Position numbers and translations under genes: made by a program. The notes beneath the pieces are model-generated. The model was not told the origin of the DNA, searched no databases, and worked only from the letters and a program-made list of their open reading frames with translations. A stretch of DNA of 64,000 nt from Bin87 sp034423595 (GTDB lineage: Bacteria; Chloroflexota; Dehalococcoidia; Lucifugimonadales; UBA3495). The stretch spans positions 2,232,001 through 2,296,000 of the forward strand of contig OZ242258.1 in the NCBI GenBank assembly GCA_965207025.1, given 5' to 3'. Shown here piece after piece: positions 56,919-64,000 of the stretch (positions are counted from its first letter, which is position 1; each line of letters starts with the position of its first letter).

Positions 56919-59576
56919 ATGGTTTCATTTCTCAAGAAAATAGTTGGTGACACGCCCGAGCGCGCTGCCGAAAAACTGCGCGGCCAATTGGTTCCGCAGA
57001 TCAATAGCGTGGAAGATTCCGTTCAGGTTCTGGACGACAACGGCCTGCGCGCCAAAACCGACGAGTTTCGCCGGCGCATCGACGACGGCGAATCGCTGGA
57101 CAGCCTCCTGCCCGAAGCCTTCGCAGTAGTCCGCGAAGCCGCCCGCCGCACCCTGGGCCAGCGACACTACGACGTCCAGCTCATCGGCGGCGCGGTGCTG
57201 CACCAGGGCAAGATCGCCGAGATGAAAACCGGCGAGGGCAAGACCCTGGTCGCCACTCTGCCCGCGTATCTCAACGCCCTCTCCGGCGGCGGCGTTCACG
57301 TCGTCACCGTCAACGATTACCTGGCCCGTCGCGATCCCGTTTGGATGGGGCCCATCTATGACAAACTCGGCCTCACCGTCGGCTGCCTCCAGCACGACGC
57401 CGCCTACCTCTACGATCCGGAACTTACCGACGCGGGGCGCGGAGGGTTCGACTACCTAACGCCCGTTTCACGTCGGGAAGCCTACCAGGCCGACATCCTC
57501 TATGGCACCAACAGCGAATTTGGCTTTGACTACCTCCGCGACAACATTGCCACCACGCCGGACTTGCGGGCTCAGCACGGGCGCGGCGTTTTCGCTATCG
57601 TGGACGAGGTCGATAACATCCTCATTGACGAGGCCCGCACGCCGCTGATCATAAGCGGCCCTGCCCGGCAGCGCGACGAGTATTATCGGGACTGCGACCG
57701 GTTGGCGAGACGCCTGAGGGAGTACGAGGACTACACCATAGACGAACGCACCCAGGCCATCTCGCTAACGGAGGAGGGCATCGGTAAGGCCGAGCGTCAT
57801 CTGCGCGTTGACAACCTGTACGATCCCGAGAACTTCCACCTTGTGCAATACGTAGAGAATGCCGTGATTGCCCATGTCCAAAAGATCAAGGACAAGGAAT
57901 ACGTCGTCCAGAACGGCGAGGTCATCATCGTGGACGAGTTTACCGGACGTTTGCAGTTCGGTCGCCGCTGGTCTGACGGCCTCCATCAAGCAGTGGAAAC
58001 CAAGGAAGGCATCAAGCCCCAGAGCGAAAGCATTACCTACGCCACTATCACCCTACAGAATTACTTCCGCCTGTATGACAAGCTGTCGGGCATGACGGGT
58101 ACGGCCGTAACCGAAGCGGAGGAGTTTTACAAGATCTACGGCCTGGAAGTAGTGGCGGTTCCCACCAACCGGCCCATGATCCGGGACGATTCCGGCGACC
58201 TGATTTTTCCTACCGACGAGGGTAAGTGGCGCGCTGTGATCAACAGCATCATCGAGCGATCCGAGTCCGGGCAGCCCGTGCTGGTGGGCACCACCTCCGT
58301 TGAAACGTCGGAATTTCTTAGCGACCGCCTGCGCAGGCGTGGTGTCCAGCACCAGGTTCTCAACGCCCGCAACCACGAGCGTGAAGCGTTCATCATTGCC
58401 CAAGCCGGCCGGGCCGGCGCCGTTACCGTATCCACCAACATGGCCGGGCGCGGCACGGACATCGTCCTGGGCGGCGCGGACACTCACCGCGAGGACTGGC
58501 AGGCCGAGCACGACCGGGTCATCGACCTGGGCGGCCTGCACGTCATTGGCACCGAGCATCACGAGGCCCGCCGCGTGGACAACCAGCTCCGCGGCCGCGC
58601 CGGACGCCAGGGCGACCCGGGTAGCAGCCAGTTCTTCGTCGCCCTGGAGGATGAACTGATGCAGCGCTTCGGCGGCGACCGCGTCAAGAGCGTCATGAAC
58701 TGGACCGGACTCAACGATGACGAGCCGCTGGAAAACAAGCTCATCACCAAGTCCATCGCAAGCGCCCAGGTCAAGGTCGAAGGCCATCACTTCGACATCC
58801 GCAAGCACCTGCTCAACTTCGATGACGTGCTTCAGCAGCAGCGCAAGCAAATCTACGAGGACCGTGCCAAGTTGTTGGACGGCGAGGGCCTCCGCGAGCG
58901 GGTACTGGAGATGCTGCGGGCCGAGTTCAGCGGCCTGATGTCAGCCCACCTCAGCGCGCGCCACGCCGACGACTGGAACGTTGACCCCTTCCTGGCCGGT
59001 TTGCGACAGGTTTGCCGGCCACCGGCGGAGATTGACACTCCAGAAAAGGTGCTCCAGCACCGCCGTGAGACCATCGCCAACATTCTGCACCTACACGCCG
59101 ATACGCTGTACAACGACAAGGAACGCGAGCTTGGCTCGGACGGCATGAACACCCTCGTGCGCTTCCTGCTGTTACAGGTCATTGATGATCATTGGGTACG
59201 ACACCTGACCGCGATGGAGGATCTGCGTACCGGCGTTGGTCTGCAAGCGGTGGGGCAGCGAGATCCCTTAGCAGTGTACCGAACTGAAGGCCGCAACAAC
59301 TATGCGGAGATGTGGCGCCAGATCAGCCGAACGGTCACCCATACTCTGTTCCACGTCACCCTGGCTCCCGAAGCGCCCGGTCAACGGGCTCCGGAAGAAC
59401 CGGCCCAGCAAGCCAGGGGACGCGCCGCCAACCGCGCCCCGGTCAGCCCCATGGCTGCCGTCGCCCCTGGTCGCACCGCCGTCGCGCCGCGCGCCGGCCG
59501 CAAGATCGGGCGTAACGCGCGCTGCCCGTGCGGCAGCGGCCGCAAGTACAAGCGCTGCTGCGGCGCCAACGCCTGA
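56919..59576 (+). CDS. secA: Preprotein translocase ATPase SecA
   Basis: 885 residues from ATG 56919 (MVSFLKKIVGD) behind GGGGGAGGG; an in-frame extension to 56862 is not used. Walker A is MKTGEGKT (102-109), motif II VDEVDNILIDEARTPLIISG, then YATITLQNYFRLYDKLSGMT, NMAGRGTDIVLGG and LRGRAGRQGDPGSSQFF. The C-terminal zinc-binding tail is RNARCPCGSGRKYKRCCG, the SecB/ribosome-binding SEC-C motif. A Pro/Ala linker precedes it. SecA drives secretion through SecYEG; secG is at 30045. A family C palindrome follows and may act as terminator. Confidence 0.97.
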   Translation: MVSFLKKIVGDTPERAAEKLRGQLVPQINSVEDSVQVLDDNGLRAKTDEFRRRIDDGESLDSLLPEAFAVVREAARRTLGQRHYDVQLIGGAVLHQGKIAEMKTGEGKTLVATLPAYLNALSGGGVHVVTVNDYLARRDPVWMGPIYDKLGLTVGCLQHDAAYLYDPELTDAGRGGFDYLTPVSRREAYQADILYGTNSEFGFDYLRDNIATTPDLRAQHGRGVFAIVDEVDNILIDEARTPLIISGPARQRDEYYRDCDRLARRLREYEDYTIDERTQAISLTEEGIGKAERHLRVDNLYDPENFHLVQYVENAVIAHVQKIKDKEYVVQNGEVIIVDEFTGRLQFGRRWSDGLHQAVETKEGIKPQSESITYATITLQNYFRLYDKLSGMTGTAVTEAEEFYKIYGLEVVAVPTNRPMIRDDSGDLIFPTDEGKWRAVINSIIERSESGQPVLVGTTSVETSEFLSDRLRRRGVQHQVLNARNHEREAFIIAQAGRAGAVTVSTNMAGRGTDIVLGGADTHREDWQAEHDRVIDLGGLHVIGTEHHEARRVDNQLRGRAGRQGDPGSSQFFVALEDELMQRFGGDRVKSVMNWTGLNDDEPLENKLITKSIASAQVKVEGHHFDIRKHLLNFDDVLQQQRKQIYEDRAKLLDGEGLRERVLEMLRAEFSGLMSAHLSARHADDWNVDPFLAGLRQVCRPPAEIDTPEKVLQHRRETIANILHLHADTLYNDKERELGSDGMNTLVRFLLLQVIDDHWVRHLTAMEDLRTGVGLQAVGQRDPLAVYRTEGRNNYAEMWRQISRTVTHTLFHVTLAPEAPGQRAPEEPAQQARGRAANRAPVSPMAAVAPGRTAVAPRAGRKIGRNARCPCGSGRKYKRCCGANA

Positions 59577-59599
59577 CCTATAACGATGCACCGAATCGC

Positions 59600-59628
59600 G
59601 TAGGGGCGGGTTTGAAACCCGCCCCTAC
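59600..59628. repeat. Dispersed palindromic repeat family C, copy 3
   Basis: Same 29-base palindrome as at 13164 and 15304, between convergent secA and the YHS gene. Confidence 0.85.
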
Positions 59629-59652
59629 ATTTGCCTGGGCATCTGGATCTCG

Positions 59653-59886
59653 TTACTGGCCACGCCGGAACAAGCGCCGCACGAACGTCACCGGTTGCGG
59701 CTGTGGTTCTTCCATGGCGATGGGTTTGTTTCTCCCCGAAGCCCAGCCTTCCGGGTCCCGCTCGAACGCGATGCGGCAGCCGGGCGCGCAGAAGTAGTAG
59801 GTCTGCCCCTCGAAATCGCTGGTCCCGCCGTTGGGATTCTCGGTATTCACCTGCATCAGGCAGATGGGATCGGTTGCGGTTGCCAT
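59653..59886 (-). CDS. YHS domain protein
   Basis: 77 residues. The YHS-type metal-binding motif is present: TDPICLMQVNTEN, then FEGQTYYFCAPGCRIAFERD, giving Cys in DPICLM and CAPGC. Such small proteins are thought to bind copper or other soft metals, sometimes as copper chaperones. A copper-ATPase gene (61148) lies 1.3 kb away, which may be more than chance. Convergent with secA. Confidence 0.85.
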   Translation of the reverse strand: MATATDPICLMQVNTENPNGGTSDFEGQTYYFCAPGCRIAFERDPEGWASGRNKPIAMEEPQPQPVTFVRRLFRRGQ

Positions 59887-59964
59887 CTTGATTCTCCTTC
59901 CGTGGACAAACCGTTGGTTGGCGGGATTATACTCCCCTCAAACGTGTGCCCGGAGGGACGCTGT

Positions 59965-61185
59965 ATGCCGACGGAATCAAACCCACAGGATCAGGCTGAC
60001 GATCTACGTGACGCGCTGGTAGCGGAACTCGTTCGGCAAGGCGCCATCCGCAACTCCGCAGTACGGGATGCATTTGCAACGGTGCCGCGTCACCGGTTCG
60101 TGCCCCAAGCAGACCTCGACGACGCCTATGCCGACCGGCCCGTATTCATACGCTGGGACGCTGAGACACCAATCAGCTCCTCAACGCAGCCCACCATGAT
60201 GGCCATCATGATCGAGCAGTTGTGCCTCGAACTCGGCAATCGGGTGCTGGAAATTGGCGCCGGCTCCGGCTACAACGCCGCCATCATGGCCCACATTGTC
60301 GGCGATACCGGCAATGTCGTCACTGTGGACATTGACCAGGACATCGTGGATGAAGCCGCTGCCAACCTGTCCAAAACGGGATTCCACAACGTGTCGTGCG
60401 TATGTGGCGATGGATTCAAAGGCGTCCCCACCGAACAGCTCTACGACCGCGTCATCGTCACCGTGGGCGCCTACGACGTCTCGCCCCACTGGGTGGACCA
60501 GTTGAAAGAAGGTGGGATACTGGTCGCTCCGTTGTGGTTCAGGGGAGCCAACCTGAGCGTTGCGTTGCGGAAGCAAGACAGCAAACTCACCGGGCTATCC
60601 GCATCGCCCTGCACGTTCATCCCGATTCGCGGGATCTGGCAGCGCACCGAGGGATACTATCCCGTTGGCGACCCGCCCGACGAAACCCTGCAAATCGCCA
60701 TCGCGTTGGACTCAGACGATTCAGCGTACCGCCGGCAATTGGGTCAGGTGTTCAACCATAGCGCCGAGTTGCGCGAAATCGGGCGTTCTCTGGAGGGCCA
60801 GTTCTACACTCAGGACATCTACTCCGGCCTGTTCATGTTCCTCACGGGTCACCCCAACGTGTACAACGTCTATTCATCAACCGGGGATGGCCTTTTCCAG
60901 GGCGCCGGTTTCGCGTTGATCGACCCCGGGAGCATGAGCGCGGCCGTGCTGTCCGACAAGTATCCCGACCAGGCGCTGGTGTACAGAACCAATGCGGCCT
61001 ACGGACAGTTGATTGAACTGCTCGAACAGTGGGATGAGTTGGGACACCCTGCGATTCACAACCTGTCCATCCGCGCCCTCTACAACGCTCCCGGCGCTCT
61101 ATCGGAAGGGGAGTGGACCGTCGCCAAACACTCGGCCTACACTTGGGTCATGTCGTGGCGCGCCGCAGCCGCAGCGAGTTGCTGA
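59965..61185 (+). CDS. Protein-L-isoaspartate methyltransferase-like protein with C-terminal extension
   Basis: 406 residues from ATG 59965, behind GGAGGG. The N-terminal 210 residues are a PCMT: FATVPRHRFVPQADLDDAY, SSTQPTMMAIMIEQL, RVLEIGAGSGYNAAIMAHIV and FKGVPTEQLYDRVIVTVGAY. True PCMTs are about 210 residues; here an extra 190 follow (LQIAIALDSDDSAYRRQLGQ, VYNVYSSTGDGLFQGAGFAL and ending near HSAYTWVMSWR). Such extended forms occur with natural-product maturation (FxLD/lanthipeptide type) as well as alone, so the substrate may not be isoaspartyl protein. Its last 38 bases overlap the convergent copA end. Confidence 0.82.
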   Translation: MPTESNPQDQADDLRDALVAELVRQGAIRNSAVRDAFATVPRHRFVPQADLDDAYADRPVFIRWDAETPISSSTQPTMMAIMIEQLCLELGNRVLEIGAGSGYNAAIMAHIVGDTGNVVTVDIDQDIVDEAAANLSKTGFHNVSCVCGDGFKGVPTEQLYDRVIVTVGAYDVSPHWVDQLKEGGILVAPLWFRGANLSVALRKQDSKLTGLSASPCTFIPIRGIWQRTEGYYPVGDPPDETLQIAIALDSDDSAYRRQLGQVFNHSAELREIGRSLEGQFYTQDIYSGLFMFLTGHPNVYNVYSSTGDGLFQGAGFALIDPGSMSAAVLSDKYPDQALVYRTNAAYGQLIELLEQWDELGHPAIHNLSIRALYNAPGALSEGEWTVAKHSAYTWVMSWRAAAAASC

Positions 61186-63496
61186 CGACGCTCACCGAGC
61201 TGAAGGCCATGGCCAGGGCCGCCAGGATCGGGTTCAGGAACCCGGCGTCGCCGAAGAAGAAGGTCAACCCGCCGGGCACTCCGCCCAGCGCCGCGAATAC
61301 CGGATACAGCGCGCCCGCCGCCACCGGAATCAGCAGCGAGTTGTAGAAGAACGCCCAGAACAGGTTCTGCCGTATCGTCCGCATCGTTTCGCGGGACAGT
61401 TTGAGCGCGGTGGCGATGCCCGCCAGGTCGTCGCGCATCAGCGTGATGTCTGCCGTCTCCCGCGCGATGTCCGTGCCGCCGCCCATGGCGATGCCCACGT
61501 CGGCCCTTGCCAGCGCCGGCGCGTCGTTGATGCCGTCGCCGGCCATCGCCACCACGCTGCCGTCTGACTGCCTCAGCGCCACCGCCACCGCCTTGTCGGC
61601 CGGCAGCATCCCGGCGTTATATTCGTCGATTCCGCATTGCGACGCCACCGATTCGGCGACTTCAGGCCGGTCGCCGGTCAGCATCACCACGCGCACGCCC
61701 GTGGCCTGCAAAGCCGCCACCGCTTCGGGAGCGCCGGGCTTGATGCCGTCGGCCACCGCGATAACTCCTGCCACCTTGTCGTCCCGCGCCACCAGCATCG
61801 GCGTCTTGCCTTCGGTCGCGAGTTTACCCGCCGCCTCCCACAGGCCGGCGTCCACCGCGAACTCCCGGTCGTCCATCAGCGATGCGTTGCCTACTGCCAC
61901 GGACTTACCGTTCACGCGGGCCGTTACACCGGCCCCACGATGCGCGGCATAATCGGTCGGAGTGGTCAGCGTCAGCCCCTCATCCCGTGCGCGTTCGACC
62001 ACCGCGCGGCCTATTGGATGCTCCGATAGCTGCTCAGCCGACGCCGCGATAGCCAGTACCTCCGCCGAATCCGCGCCGTCGCCGGCAATCACATCCGTAA
62101 CCTGCGGACGGCCAACAGTCAGCGTACCCGTCTTGTCCACCGCGACCACGCGCACCCGGTGCGCCGTTTCCAGCACGGCGGCGCTCCGAATCAGGATGCC
62201 CCGCTCGGCGGCCTTGCCCACGCCTACGATGATTGCCGTCGGCGTCGCCAGACCCAGCGCGCAGGGACACGCGATGATGAACACCGCAACCAGCGTGAGC
62301 ATGGCGTACTGCCACGCCGCTCCCGACAACGCCGGCGCCGGCCCCAGGAACAGCCAAACCACCGCGGCAGTCAGCGCGATCAGACCCACCGCCGGCACGA
62401 ACCACGCCGATACGCGATCCGCCAGCCGCTGTACCGGGGTGGCGGAACCCTGGGCTTCCTCCACCAGGCGAATCACCCGGGCCAGAGTGGTATCCGCGCC
62501 CACGCGGGTTGCACGCATGATGAAACCGCCGGTACCGTTCAGCGCGCCCGTGAGAACTGCGTCGCCGGGCGACTTTTCGGCTGGCATACTCTCACCCGTC
62601 AACGCGGATTCGTCCACCTCGGTACTGCCGCTGATGATTTCGCCGTCCACTGGAACCTGTTCGCCGGGACGTACCGCCAGCGCGTCACCCACGGCAACCT
62701 GATTTACGGCAACGTCGCTGATGGTCCCATCGTCCGACATCAGGTGCGCCACCTGCGGACGCAGATTCATGAGGCGGCCAATGGCGTCGGATGCGCGCGA
62801 CAGCGCCCGCGCTTCCAGCCACCGACCCAGCAGGATCAAGGCGACGATGATAGCCGCCATGTCGAAATGCAGCTGATGCCCACCCTCCACCGTCATCACT
62901 CTCCCCTCTGCTCCTGTCATTCCGGCGAAAGCCGGAATCCACATCAGCAGCACAATCACGGCGCTGTACCCATAGGCTACCGACGTCCCCAGCGCGATCA
63001 GGGTGTGCATATTGGGCTGCATCCGTCGCAGTCCGGCAAAGCCGGCCACGTAGAACGGCCAACCCGCCCACAACTGTACCGGCGTTGCCACCGCCCACAG
63101 CAGCAGCGGATACCACCATCGCGCCATCAACCCATCCGTCCAGGGCAGTGCCGGGAATCCGCCCAACAGCAGCAGAACGCCGCCGGCCATCGCCACCAGC
63201 ATCCGACGGAGCAGATCCCGCTCCTCTTCAGAACGGCCCGTATTTACGGGCGCGTTGGTGGCGTCGGTGTCCAGCCTGTAGCCAGCATCCGCGACCGCAC
63301 GGGCCAGCTCATCCAGCGGAGGTTCCGCAACGGCTACGTCGTCCAGGCTCACTGTGGCCCGCGCCGTGGCCAGGTTGATGGATACGTCCGCCACGCCGGG
63401 CACGGTGCGGATCGCCTCGCCCACGTGATGCACGCAGGCGGCGCAGGTCATCCCGGAGACCGGAATGATGAGCGTATCGGAATGTGATTGGACCAT
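61148..63496 (-). CDS. copA: Copper-exporting P-type ATPase
   Basis: 782 residues from ATG 63496. One N-terminal heavy-metal domain with GMTCAAC (15-21). Membrane Cu site CPC at 410-412 (IIACPCALGLATP), phosphorylation motif DKTGTLT at 454-460, then TGDRPEVAESVA and GDGINDAPALARADVGIAMG. It exports Cu(I). Residues 186-194 (WIPAFAGMT) are encoded by a family A repeat inserted in frame in a loop next to a membrane helix. A -10 box lies eight bases before the ATG, so the transcript may be nearly leaderless. It convergently overlaps the PCMT-like gene. Confidence 0.95.
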   Translation of the reverse strand: MVQSHSDTLIIPVSGMTCAACVHHVGEAIRTVPGVADVSINLATARATVSLDDVAVAEPPLDELARAVADAGYRLDTDATNAPVNTGRSEEERDLLRRMLVAMAGGVLLLLGGFPALPWTDGLMARWWYPLLLWAVATPVQLWAGWPFYVAGFAGLRRMQPNMHTLIALGTSVAYGYSAVIVLLMWIPAFAGMTGAEGRVMTVEGGHQLHFDMAAIIVALILLGRWLEARALSRASDAIGRLMNLRPQVAHLMSDDGTISDVAVNQVAVGDALAVRPGEQVPVDGEIISGSTEVDESALTGESMPAEKSPGDAVLTGALNGTGGFIMRATRVGADTTLARVIRLVEEAQGSATPVQRLADRVSAWFVPAVGLIALTAAVVWLFLGPAPALSGAAWQYAMLTLVAVFIIACPCALGLATPTAIIVGVGKAAERGILIRSAAVLETAHRVRVVAVDKTGTLTVGRPQVTDVIAGDGADSAEVLAIAASAEQLSEHPIGRAVVERARDEGLTLTTPTDYAAHRGAGVTARVNGKSVAVGNASLMDDREFAVDAGLWEAAGKLATEGKTPMLVARDDKVAGVIAVADGIKPGAPEAVAALQATGVRVVMLTGDRPEVAESVASQCGIDEYNAGMLPADKAVAVALRQSDGSVVAMAGDGINDAPALARADVGIAMGGGTDIARETADITLMRDDLAGIATALKLSRETMRTIRQNLFWAFFYNSLLIPVAAGALYPVFAALGGVPGGLTFFFGDAGFLNPILAALAMAFSSVSVVSNSLRLRRATT
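62915..62941. repeat. Dispersed repeat family A within copA
   Basis: Core cattccggcgaaagccggaa, 27 bases, multiple of three, translated in frame as WIPAFAGMT on the minus strand. Same sequence as the intergenic copy at 19098. Confidence 0.85.
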
Positions 63497-63504
63497 ACAG
63501 CCCA

Positions 63505-63510
63505 ATTATA
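63505..63510 (-). promoter_or_regulatory. -10 box of copA
   Basis: TATAAT on the minus strand, eight bases before the ATG at 63496. Transcription would start at or very near the ATG. No clear -35 box. Confidence 0.5.
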
Positions 63511-63524
63511 GCAACACCACTACC

Positions 63525-63555
63525 CGCTCATCCTGAGCCTGTTGAAGGATGAGCG
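63525..63555. repeat. Dispersed repeat family B
   Basis: Inverted arms cgctcatcct...aggatgagcg around gagcctgttga, matching 23577-23608 with few changes. It lies upstream of copA. Confidence 0.7.
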
Positions 63556-63577
63556 TTCCCGCGAACGGGGAACCCCG

Positions 63578-64000
63578 CTACGCAGGCCGGAACATCGGCA
63601 GGGAGATGTTTTCGTCGATGTCCTCAAAGACGACCTCGACGGCCATCCCGCACTGCACCGAATCGGGCCGGATCTCACCCTCTGCGAACTCGATGCCCAC
63701 CAGCCACGTCGGCATGCGTGGCCCTTCCTCCAGTTCCACCACGGCCACGATGTAGGGCACCTTGTCCCGAAAGGCCGGTGTGGGTCCCCGGTGCACGATG
63801 GCGAAAGTGTGCAAGGTGCCGCGGCCGCTAGCCTGTATCCACTCGGTGTCGTTGCAGAAGCACCCGGGGAATGGGCAGAAGTCCCGGGGGTAGAAGTATG
63901 CCGCGCCGCCCTTTTTACAGCGGCGCAGCCACAACTCGTGGGCCTTGCACTTCTCCCAGTAGAAATCGGATTCCGGTTGCGGAACGGGCAGGGGAATCTG
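63578..64000 (-). CDS. DUF35 zinc-ribbon/OB-fold protein, 5' end beyond the window
   Basis: 141 visible residues; the start lies beyond the right edge. Begins in the window as QIPLPVPQPESDFYWEKCKA, then HELWLRRCKKGGAAYFYPRD and FCPFPGCFCNDTEW with Cys residues of the rubredoxin-like ribbon. The OB-fold part is GRGTLHTFAIVHRGPTPAFR, VPYIVAVVELEEG and ending in ENISLPMFRPA. DUF35 proteins act with thiolase-like or MaoC enzymes in acyl-CoA metabolism. It is therefore probably part of a lipid or CoA-ester gene group to the right. Confidence 0.85.
   Translation of the reverse strand, partial: QIPLPVPQPESDFYWEKCKAHELWLRRCKKGGAAYFYPRDFCPFPGCFCNDTEWIQASGRGTLHTFAIVHRGPTPAFRDKVPYIVAVVELEEGPRMPTWLVGIEFAEGEIRPDSVQCGMAVEVVFEDIDENISLPMFRPA

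Overview
This 64 kb window is high-GC (about 60-65 % by eye) bacterial chromosome, gene-dense, with many GTG/TTG starts and housekeeping genes (secA, secG, gatB, leuS, pheA, acs). Lipoproteins with long Ala/Pro/Thr linkers, 6-bladed propellers, split MaoC/FAS1-like dehydratases, HpcH aldolases, Uma2 proteins and an anaerobic-type cobalamin cluster together suggest a Chloroflexota member, perhaps Dehalococcoidia/SAR202-like. That assignment is inference from gene content. No rRNA is present, and one tRNA is visible.

Layout. 1-2500: fragments of general metabolism. 2569-5625: an A/T-richer accessory patch with a DUF6932-type nucleotidyltransferase-like gene and partner, then an unknown gene and an HNH-like gene. 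5800-8163: a 14-repeat RCC1 surface protein. 8491-11679: DNA repair (ATL, Fpg), a HEPN-like gene pair and a lactonase. 11785-17271: a PQQ-type propeller and a family-5 ABC importer. 17406-18593: promoter, cobalamin riboswitch and a frameshifted FhuF-like [2Fe-2S] reductase. 18927-19003: tRNA-Val. 19337-25821: an HTH gene pair, ATP-grasp/alpha-E pair, ferredoxin:thioredoxin reductase catalytic subunit, MFS exporter and Uma2. 25965-33394: acs, gatB, secG, SAM hydrolase and E1 alpha/beta dehydrogenase. 33407-35635: a propeller gene split by an IS4-type insertion with an 11-bp target duplication. 35669-47676: one long leftward gene train of leuS, an aspartyl protease-like gene, eight cbi genes, an aldolase and two RDD proteins. 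47827-52429: TrkH/TrkA, pheA, a signal peptidase and a YihY-like protein. 52511-56745: dehydratases, a PfkB kinase, a DUF192 lipoprotein and an aldolase. 56919-64000: secA, YHS, PCMT, copA and a DUF35 protein.

The most interesting signal is at 23074-23499. The ferredoxin:thioredoxin reductase catalytic subunit has an in-frame TGA exactly where the redox-active, cluster-proximal second Cys of the CHC motif belongs. The reading frame continues with family-like sequence for 55 more codons to a TAG. This is a candidate selenocysteine version of the enzyme. Second is a cobalamin riboswitch controlling a FhuF-like iron-sulfur reductase rather than a known B12 gene, in the same window as the cbi cluster.

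At least four families of short palindromic repeats are scattered through the intergenic DNA. One copy is translated in frame inside copA, and another forms part of the N-terminus of a lipoprotein. Starts were moved from the longest frame wherever a clear ribosome binding site or overlap decided the matter; these choices are stated per entry.
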